A model generated the notes under the pieces. The model saw nothing but the letters and a program-made list of their open reading frames with translations, had not been told where the DNA came from and did not search any database. The position numbers and the translations under genes are program-made. Positions 1-4,974 of a stretch of 6,579 nt of DNA are shown piece by piece (the stretch's first letter is position 1; each line of letters begins with the position of its first letter). Source of the DNA: Deltaproteobacteria bacterium (lineage in GTDB: Bacteria; Desulfobacterota; Syntrophobacteria; BM002); the NCBI GenBank assembly GCA_017861095.1, contig JAGFXI010000108.1, positions 1-6,579 of the forward strand, read 5' to 3'.

Positions 1-658
1 TGATCGCGGCAAAGGCGCCGTCCAACTCCTCGGGATCCCGGACTCCATAGTACTGAAGCGTCACGTCGAGGGCCCGTGCTGCCTCCTCCATCACACTCGC
101 GGCGCCCCCAGACTCACCGCCCGAATAATAGAGGACGGCCACACGGGAGACCTTGGGAACGGCCTCTTTGAGGAGCTGCAGACGTTTCCCCAGGACCTCC
201 ATACCGACGGTTGCCGTCAGCCCCGTGACGTTACCGCCCGGATGGGCGAGGCTGGCGACCAGCCCCCTCCGAACGGGGTCTATGACACCCACCATGACGA
301 TGGGGATCGTGCTCGTGACCTGCTTGGCCGCACGAACCTGCGCTGTACCATAGGCAACGATGAGGTCAACCTTGAGATTCACGAGCTCAACCGCGAGGGG
401 AAGGGCGCGCTCGTCCTTCCCCTCCGTATACCGTTGCTCGATGCAGAAGTTCTGGCCCTCGATATACCCGCGCTCACGCAACCCCTCCACGAATACCTCC
501 CAGTTACGGGCCTCTCGGGACGCTGCGGGTGTAGGTAGACTAGCCCCGAGATATCCGATCCGATAGACCTTCGCCGGCTGTTGCCCACCGGACGGTAACG
601 GGGCCGCAACGAGGCTAAAGGCGAGGATGAGGCTTAAGACGATTTGTCTGGGATTCAT
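1..658 (-). CDS. ABC transporter substrate-binding protein, PF04392 (TrpX-like) family, 3' end outside window
   Basis: Periplasmic solute-binding lipid-free protein of an ABC importer; the ligand is unknown, since this family covers tryptophan/tyrosine-type and many uncharacterised systems. The frame is open from ATG at 658-656 to the window edge, giving 219 codons of a usual 310-330. Residues 1 to about 25 form a signal peptide: MNPRQ, then a hydrophobic core (IVLSLILAFSLVAA), then a small-residue cleavage region before QQPAKVYRIGYLG. No lipobox cysteine is visible. Family landmarks follow: GLRERGYIEGQN, a DLIVAYGTAQVRAAKQ segment, STIPIVMVGVIDPV, GLVASLAHPGGNVTGL, and GKRLQLLKEAVPKVSRVAVL, covering the first lobe and the start of the second. 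The start is supported by GAGG at 667-664, 5 nt upstream, and by the signal peptide beginning there. The expected permease and ATPase genes would lie beyond position 1 and cannot be seen. It is separated from the respiratory genes by 398 bp and a likely terminator, so separate transcription is inferred. Family assignment is confident from remembered motifs; substrate is not. Confidence 0.88.
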   Translation of the reverse strand, partial: MNPRQIVLSLILAFSLVAAPLPSGGQQPAKVYRIGYLGASLPTPAASREARNWEVFVEGLRERGYIEGQNFCIEQRYTEGKDERALPLAVELVNLKVDLIVAYGTAQVRAAKQVTSTIPIVMVGVIDPVRRGLVASLAHPGGNVTGLTATVGMEVLGKRLQLLKEAVPKVSRVAVLYYSGGESGGAASVMEEAARALDVTLQYYGVRDPEELDGAFAAI

Positions 659-1056
659 GGGGACCTCGCGTTTCGACTGGCTGCATTCCAGGTCGGGGTG
701 GCCGTCGAGGGCTACCGAGCTGCAGAGCAAATTCGGAAACTACCCCCCAACGAACTGCGTTGCCGGGATAGAAATGTGAAGGCGGAGATAAGAACTCCCC
801 GCAAGCGAAACTCAACTCCAGGGAGCGCGACGGGTGATACATACGAAGAGGCATAGATGCCCCCAAGCAAATATCTTAAGAGGAATAGTAGGAAATCAGA
901 GGCGCAAGAATTTGTCAATGCGAACCGAAGGGAAGGTCGCGTATCCTATCGGAATAAATCAAAGAGCGACGGGTTTACGTGAAACAACAAGGGCGGAACA
1001 TTCGCGCCCCGCCCTGCCAGCTGACCAGTATGGATAGACCGACCTTCAGCTCACGG
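659..1056. other. 398-bp intergenic region without a supported gene
   Basis: This lies between the end of the iron-sulfur protein gene and the start of the binding-protein gene, both read on the minus strand. Short open frames exist on both strands, but none has a recognisable protein pattern or a good ribosome site. The part next to 1056 contains a terminator-like hairpin (982-1014). A second, weaker dyad (GACCGACC near 1037-1044 against GGTCAGGTC near 1055-1063) overlaps the stop codon of the upstream gene and has no U-tract. The promoter of the binding-protein gene is expected here. A TTGACA at 918-913 and a TACTAT at 890-885 are present, but the spacing of 22 nt is too long to call a promoter. 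Confidence 0.7.
982..1014 (-). terminator. Probable intrinsic terminator after the iron-sulfur protein gene
   Basis: Read on the minus strand, GGGCGG (1014-1009) can pair with CCGCCC (996-991) across a 12-nt loop. The stem is followed directly by TTGTTGTTT (990-982), a T-rich run on the transcript's 3' side. It sits about 43 nt past the stop codon at 1057, which suits termination of the iron-sulfur gene, or of the whole nuo transcript. The stem is only 6 bp and the T-run is interrupted by G, so strength is uncertain. Confidence 0.45.
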
Positions 1057-1830
1057 TCAGGTCTCCTCTCCTTTCTGTAACTTCTCGCACCCTCCGGTGG
1101 GGCAGAACTTTTGGGCGATGTGGGCCTCCACCTCGCCCCGGAAGTGCTTTAGAATCGCAGCCACCGGCCCCGAGCCGAAGGCGCCGTAGCTGCAGTACGC
1201 GGCCAGGCGCATGGCGTCGCAGATCGCACTCATCTCCTCTAGGTCCTCGGGCCGGCCCTTCCCGTCAACGATGCCGTCTAGGATCTCGCGGAGGCGCACG
1301 GAGCCCACCCGGCAGGGCACACACTTGCCACACGATACTCCCCGCTCGAATTCCATAAAGTACCGCGCCACCTGGACCATGCACGAGCTCTCGTCAATGG
1401 CGGCGATGAACCCGCTTGCATGGTCGTAGATGAAGCGGCCCGAGGAGGCATGGCACGGGTCCACATGGAGGAGATCGAAGAGGATATGCCCCTGTTCCAG
1501 CGTTTCCGAGACCACTTGCCGGGCCCGTTCCGTGTTGAGGTGATGGTAGTAGAAGCCCTTCTGGGGGAACCCGACGAGAGGTCCGTAGGGGCAGACCCCA
1601 TTGCATGCCGCCTTTATCGTCCCCACCCGGACGACTAGCCCCCGCGAGTGAATCTCGTTGAGGATGGCCTGTCTCACCTCGTCGCAGCCACAGGGGCACG
1701 CCTCAGACCTGGCACAGACGGTTACACAGGGCCCCAGCCCGGATCCCTCGCAGAAGGCTGGCACCCGTAAGGGCGAGGATAGCCGAATCGGTTCCGCTCC
1801 ACGAGTTCTTTTCAGAAATCCGAACGCCAT
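1057..1830 (-). CDS. Fused [2Fe-2S] thioredoxin-fold / NuoF C-terminal [4Fe-4S] protein lacking the FMN-NADH domain
   Basis: A 257-residue soluble, cysteine-rich protein, probably a cytoplasmic electron carrier or small subunit of an oxidoreductase. Residues about 30-125 look like the thioredoxin-fold [2Fe-2S] domain of NuoE or of the N-terminus of HndC/HoxF-type proteins. Cys39 starts the first ligand pair, and its partner could be Cys45, 47 or 49. Cys76-x3-Cys80 in ACNGVCPYGP is the second pair, and the domain ends in DLLHVDP. Residues about 138-240 match the end of NuoF: the IDESSCMVQVARYF segment, SCGKCVPCRVG with Cys167, 170 and 173, the fourth ligand Cys213 in AYCSYGA, and HFRGEVEAHI. 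Between them only about 12 residues remain where NuoF has its flavin (GRGGAGFPTG-type), NADH and SLBB regions, so no flavin or NADH site is visible. The start at 1830 has GAGG 8 nt upstream. It follows nuoN by 232 bp in the same direction. A role in electron input to complex I or a formate dehydrogenase/hydrogenase-like enzyme is inference only. Confidence 0.85.
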   Translation of the reverse strand: MAFGFLKRTRGAEPIRLSSPLRVPAFCEGSGLGPCVTVCARSEACPCGCDEVRQAILNEIHSRGLVVRVGTIKAACNGVCPYGPLVGFPQKGFYYHHLNTERARQVVSETLEQGHILFDLLHVDPCHASSGRFIYDHASGFIAAIDESSCMVQVARYFMEFERGVSCGKCVPCRVGSVRLREILDGIVDGKGRPEDLEEMSAICDAMRLAAYCSYGAFGSGPVAAILKHFRGEVEAHIAQKFCPTGGCEKLQKGEET

Positions 1831-1856
1831 GCAGTTCGCCTCAAGAAGTAAGTGAG

Positions 1857-1892
1857 CTAAAGTACCTAAAGTGTCTAAAATGCCTAAAGTGA
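1857..1892. repeat. Tandem 9-nt repeat, four CTAAAGTGN units (left arm)
   Basis: Four contiguous 9-nt units read CTAAAGTAC, CTAAAGTGT, CTAAAATGC and CTAAAGTGA on the plus strand. The CTAAA core is kept in all four, and changes fall mainly at the last two positions of the unit, plus one G-to-A change in unit three. The cluster ends 26 bp before the start codon of the iron-sulfur protein gene. It forms an imperfect inverted repeat with the cluster at 2040-2057: positions 1865-1882 match the reverse complement of 2041-2058 at 15 of 18 bases by eye. Confidence 0.85.
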
Positions 1893-1982
1893 AAGGAGTA
1901 CGCTGTCGCTGCCATATTCGTGCGTACGGGCGCTACCCGGTCTTCTTTTCCGACGAACCTCTCAGCTAATAACCTCTTTGTT

Positions 1983-2009
1983 GCTATACCTTCCTCATCA
2001 GAAACTCAA
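1983..2009 (-). promoter_or_regulatory. Weak sigma70-like promoter candidate for the iron-sulfur protein gene
   Basis: On the minus strand TTGAGT (2009-2004) and TATAGC (1988-1983) lie 15 nt apart. Each matches its consensus at 4 of 6 positions, and the spacer is shorter than the usual 16-18. It sits about 150 nt upstream of the ATG at 1830, between the two repeat clusters. The position and the AT-rich setting fit a promoter, but such pairs occur by chance and the gene may simply be co-transcribed with nuoLMN. Confidence 0.2.
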
Positions 2010-2039
2010 AAATTCCACTCAGTCTAGCTGCAAGGTTTT

Positions 2040-2057
2040 TAACTTTAGGCACTTTAG
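2040..2057. repeat. Two 9-nt repeat units in opposite orientation (right arm)
   Basis: On the minus strand two contiguous units read CTAAAGTGC (2057-2049) and CTAAAGTTA (2048-2040). They are the same unit as in 1857-1892 but inverted. The cluster begins only 5 bp after the nuoN stop codon. In a transcript running from nuoN into the downstream gene, this arm could base-pair with the other arm and close a loop of about 160 nt. Confidence 0.8.
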
Positions 2058-2062
2058 GCCCT

Positions 2063-3481
2063 TCACATGAGTGCCCTTGCCGCCGCCCTCGCCACCTCAA
2101 GGAAGTGATGGGGATAGACGCCCATCACCACCATCACCGTCACGAGAACCGCGGTGAGAACCTTCGTCGGTGTGGTCACCACCAGCCGGGCCGGCTCCTC
2201 GTCCGGCTCGAGGAGATAGGCGGCCTTCACCACCAGGATGTAGTAGTAGAGCGAGATGGTGGCGTTCACCATGGCCAGGATCACCAGTCCGAGGTACCCT
2301 CGTTCCACCGCCGCGGCGAAGACCAGGAACTTCCCGGTGAAGCCGATGGTGGGCGGGATGCCCGCCAGCCCGAAGATCGCCAACATGAGTGCCATGGCGA
2401 GAAGCGGCGAGCGGCGGTGCAAGCCAGCCAGTTGAGCGATCTTCAGATCGCTGCCGTCTTCGGCCACCTTCACCACCACGAGGAAGCAGGAGAGGTTCAT
2501 GATCAGGTACGCCAGGGCATAGAAGATGGCGCTGGCGTAGCCGGTCTGGGTCATACTGAGAATTCCGATGAGGACATAGCCTGCGTGGGAGATGCTCGAG
2601 TAGGCCAGGAGCCGCTTCATGTCCTTCTGCACGATGGCGACGAGGTTCCCCAGGGTCATGGAGCAGATGGAGAGCGCCACCAGGACGTTCACGAGGTAGA
2701 CACTCGTCCCGCCGCTCAGGGCCACCATCCGCATGAGAATGGCCACCGCCGCCACCTTGGACGCCGTGGCGATGTAGGCGGTCACCTGGTTTGCCGCGCC
2801 CTGGTAGACGTCAGGGGCCCAGAAATGGAAGGGAAACACCGCCAGCTTGAAGAAGAAGCCACAGAGGGTGAGGAGGAGGCCGAGGATAGCCGCCGGCGTG
2901 TGGATCACCCCAGGTAGTACTTTAATGATCTCCGCCACGTAGGTGGTATGGGTGATGCCGAAGAGGTAGGAGAGGCCGAAGAGCATCACCGCCGAGGCGG
3001 CCGCACCCACCATGAGATACTTGATCCCCGCCTCCACATCGCTGCCATGCCCTCGCCTCAGGGGAACCAGGATGTAGAGCGAGTAACTGGAGAGCTCCAG
3101 GGCGATGTAGATGGTGAGGAGCTCGACGCTGCTCACGAGGAGCATCATGCCGAGGGTGCAGGTCGTGAGAAAGAGGTAGAACTCGGGATGGTGCCGCTCC
3201 TCGATGCCGCTCAGCTCGGTGCAGAGGCAGACGACCAGGAAAAGACCCGCGACGAGGAGGAACTTGAAAACCTGGGAGAAGAGGTCGACCCGGTAAGCCT
3301 CGAAGAAGAGGGTCCCCTCGAGCCGCACCGACGCCAGGGCCACGACGACCCCGACGGAGGTGAGGAAGAGGGCGACAAGGTAGTCCCGGCGCGGATTGGG
3401 CCGTGCCGCCATGGACAGGCCGAAGAAGGCAATCGCCATGAGCAGACAATACAACTCGGGGATGAAGAGAACCCATGTCAT
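2063..3481 (-). CDS. nuoN: NADH-quinone oxidoreductase subunit N
   Basis: Antiporter-like membrane subunit of complex I, next to NuoK in the membrane arm, that moves protons in response to quinone reduction. It has 472 residues (E. coli NuoN has about 485) and is hydrophobic throughout, fitting the 14-helix fold. The key charged residues are present: TM5 Glu129 in LELSSYSLY, TM7 Lys212 in FFFKLAVFPFHFWAPD, TM8 Lys242 in TASKVAAV, Lys289 in KDMKRLLAYSSISHAGY, and the TM12 Lys384 in GIPPTIGFTGKF, where NuoL and NuoM have an acid. The loop after WAPDVY reads QGAANQ instead of the more usual EGAPTP, which I take as a lineage variant. The ATG at 3481-3479 overlaps the nuoM stop in an ATGA arrangement. 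No strong Shine-Dalgarno is seen before it, so translation is probably coupled to nuoM. It is the last nuo gene in this direction. Confidence 0.96.
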   Translation of the reverse strand: MTWVLFIPELYCLLMAIAFFGLSMAARPNPRRDYLVALFLTSVGVVVALASVRLEGTLFFEAYRVDLFSQVFKFLLVAGLFLVVCLCTELSGIEERHHPEFYLFLTTCTLGMMLLVSSVELLTIYIALELSSYSLYILVPLRRGHGSDVEAGIKYLMVGAAASAVMLFGLSYLFGITHTTYVAEIIKVLPGVIHTPAAILGLLLTLCGFFFKLAVFPFHFWAPDVYQGAANQVTAYIATASKVAAVAILMRMVALSGGTSVYLVNVLVALSICSMTLGNLVAIVQKDMKRLLAYSSISHAGYVLIGILSMTQTGYASAIFYALAYLIMNLSCFLVVVKVAEDGSDLKIAQLAGLHRRSPLLAMALMLAIFGLAGIPPTIGFTGKFLVFAAAVERGYLGLVILAMVNATISLYYYILVVKAAYLLEPDEEPARLVVTTPTKVLTAVLVTVMVVMGVYPHHFLEVARAAARALM

Positions 3482-4959
3482 CGTGGCAACCCGTTGATGA
3501 GGGGAACGGCAGCCGTCTGCACCACGTCAAGCATGAGCGACGGATAGAGGCCGAAAAGTACGATCACGGACACAAGAATCATCCGGGGAAGCCCCAGGCG
3601 GAAGGGGACGTCCTGGAGGTGGGCGAACCGCTCGTTTTTCTCGCCGTAGAAGGTCCGCTGCACCACCCGGAGCATGAAGAGGGCGCTCACCACGAGGGCG
3701 CAGATGGCGAGAGTGCCTCGTACCGGATAGACCTTAAAGGAGGCGATGAAGACCAGAAGTTCGGCCCAGAAGCTCGCCAGACAGGGAACCCCGATTCCCG
3801 CCAAGGCGGCGACGATGAAGTAGCCTGACGCCACCGGCATGATCTTGCTCAGGCCCCCCAGTTCCGGAATCATCTTCGTGTGGGTCCTGTCGTAGATGTA
3901 GCCCACCGAGGAAAAGAAGAGCGCCGTCATCACCCCGTGGGCGAACATCTGGAAGACCGCACCGTTCATGCCGTCCACGGTCACCGTCGCCAGCCCGAGG
4001 CCGACGATTCCCATATGGGAGACGCTCGAGTAGCCGATAACGTACTTGAGGTCGGTCTGGGCAAGACCCACGAAGGCCCCGTAGACGATGCCGCAGGTCG
4101 CGAGGAGCGCCATGAGCTCCGCCCAGTACTGCCAGCCCTCCGGGCAGAGGAAGATCCCCACCCGCAGCACACCGAAGGCCCCGAGCTTCATGAGGACACC
4201 GGCGTGGATCATGCTCACCGCCGTAGGGGCCGCCACGTGGCCAACCGGTGACCAGGTGTGGAAGGGCCACACACCCGCCAGGATGCCGAAACCTAGATAG
4301 AAGAGCAGGAAGGCGAACTTCTGCTGGAAGGGGGTGAAGACACCCGGCCTCATGAGGGCGGTGACATCAAAGGTATTGAGCCCTGCCTTGACATATAAAT
4401 ACAGGATCCCCGGGAGGATCAGGGCGCTCCCGGCCAGGAGGTACAGGGTGAGCTTCATCGCCCCGTATTCCTTCCGGGTGCTCCCCCAGATGGCGATAAG
4501 CGGGTACATGGGGAAGAGTGAGACATCGTACCAGACGAAAAGGAAAAAGAGGTCCATGGCCATGAAGACGCCGAACACGCCGGCCACAAGGAGGAAGGTG
4601 AAGGCGAAGAACTCCTTCACCCGGGTCTCCAGCTCCCACATGGTGAGAACCCCGGTGAAGAGCACGATCCCGGTCAAGAGCAGCATGGGCACGCTGAACC
4701 CGTCGGCGGCATTGAAGTAGTAGATCCCCATGGATTTCACCCAGAGGACCTTCTCCACGAACTGGAGTCCCCCCAGGTTCCGGTCATAAAGGACGTAGAC
4801 GCAAAGGCAAAGGAGCAGGGTGATCCCCGAGAAGACCAGGCTCACCCACTTGACCAGCATCTTCCGCTCATCCGGGATGAAGAGGATCACGAGAAGTGCC
4901 GCCAAGCAACTGAAAAGGATGGCGGTGAGAAACGGAAAACCGGCGAACTCGACGCTCAT
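3478..4959 (-). CDS. nuoM: NADH-quinone oxidoreductase subunit M with altered TM5/TM7 charged pair
   Basis: Middle antiporter-like proton-channel subunit of complex I, in the cytoplasmic membrane between NuoL and NuoN. It has 493 residues, close to the usual 490-510. Identity is clear from NAADGFSVPMLLLTG, PMYPLIAIWG, WPFHTWSP, AQTDLK, SVSHMG and MFAHG. Compared by eye with E. coli NuoM, Lys258 (TM8, K265), Lys305, His315, His341 and Glu400 (TM12, E407) are retained. Two central residues differ. The TM5 glutamate (E144, in FFWEMMLVPMY) aligns with Asp145 in VWYDVSLFPMY. The TM7 lysine (K234, in FAVKMPVVPLH) aligns without gaps to Leu227 in FGILAGVWPFH. The following PDAH is PVGH (238-241). 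Hence it is intact as a gene but unusual in its proton path. The start at 4959 is set by the ribosome site overlapping the nuoL stop; the stop overlaps the nuoN start by 4 nt. Confidence 0.95.
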   Translation of the reverse strand: MSVEFAGFPFLTAILFSCLAALLVILFIPDERKMLVKWVSLVFSGITLLLCLCVYVLYDRNLGGLQFVEKVLWVKSMGIYYFNAADGFSVPMLLLTGIVLFTGVLTMWELETRVKEFFAFTFLLVAGVFGVFMAMDLFFLFVWYDVSLFPMYPLIAIWGSTRKEYGAMKLTLYLLAGSALILPGILYLYVKAGLNTFDVTALMRPGVFTPFQQKFAFLLFYLGFGILAGVWPFHTWSPVGHVAAPTAVSMIHAGVLMKLGAFGVLRVGIFLCPEGWQYWAELMALLATCGIVYGAFVGLAQTDLKYVIGYSSVSHMGIVGLGLATVTVDGMNGAVFQMFAHGVMTALFFSSVGYIYDRTHTKMIPELGGLSKIMPVASGYFIVAALAGIGVPCLASFWAELLVFIASFKVYPVRGTLAICALVVSALFMLRVVQRTFYGEKNERFAHLQDVPFRLGLPRMILVSVIVLFGLYPSLMLDVVQTAAVPLINGLPR

Positions 4960-4962
4960 GGG

Positions 4963-4974
4963 CTCACCACCTTA
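4963..4974 (-). promoter_or_regulatory. Ribosome binding site of nuoM overlapping the nuoL stop codon
   Basis: Read on the minus strand the 12 bases are TAAGGTGGTGAG, one mismatch from the ideal anti-16S sequence TAAGGAGGTGAG. The GGTGG core lies 7 nt before the ATG at 4959. The first three bases are the nuoL stop codon, so a ribosome finishing nuoL ends on the nuoM ribosome site, which favours coupled, balanced synthesis. This also fixes the nuoM start. Confidence 0.7.

Larger units (their letters stand above)
1831..2062. other. 232-bp intergenic region carrying inverted repeat clusters
   Basis: This is the gap between nuoN and the iron-sulfur protein gene. It is visibly more AT-rich than the flanking coding DNA, fitting a non-coding stretch. 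It contains four 9-nt repeat units at 1857-1892, two units in the opposite orientation at 2040-2057, and about 147 bp of unique sequence between them. The unique part has no open frame with a start codon and a recognisable product. It holds one weak promoter-like pair on the minus strand. The ribosome site of the downstream gene (GAGG, 8 nt before the ATG at 1830) lies outside the repeat array. Confidence 0.75.

Noticed and set aside
242..538. Plus-strand open frame opposite the binding-protein gene
   Set aside because: The minus strand here encodes a continuous PF04392-type protein with a signal peptide; the plus frame is a shadow.
615..866. Minus-strand 83-codon frame overlapping the start of the binding-protein gene
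   Set aside because: It overlaps the signal-peptide coding region by 44 bp in another frame, has no good ribosome site and its product has no recognisable pattern.
885..918. TTGACA (918-913) and TACTAT (890-885) as a promoter for the binding-protein gene
   Set aside because: The 22-nt spacer is too long for a sigma70 promoter, and at 17 nt the -10 would be TTTCCT, a poor match.
1037..1063. Dyad GACCGACC / GGTCAGGTC as a terminator
   Set aside because: It overlaps the stop codon of the iron-sulfur gene, needs a bulge and has no following T-tract; the hairpin at 982-1014 is the better candidate.
1857..2057. CRISPR array
   Set aside because: The 9-nt units are contiguous, with no spacers, and the two clusters are in opposite orientation, unlike CRISPR repeats of 23-40 nt separated by unique spacers.
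2105..2917. Long plus-strand open frame of 270 codons
   Set aside because: It lies wholly antisense to nuoN, is extremely rich in His, Glu, Arg and Gly with no domain pattern, and is the expected shadow of a high-GC membrane-protein gene.
2922..3530. Minus-strand open frame of 202 codons in another frame over nuoN and the nuoM end
   Set aside because: It is an Arg/Pro/His-rich out-of-frame shadow of nuoN, which has clear family motifs in its own frame.
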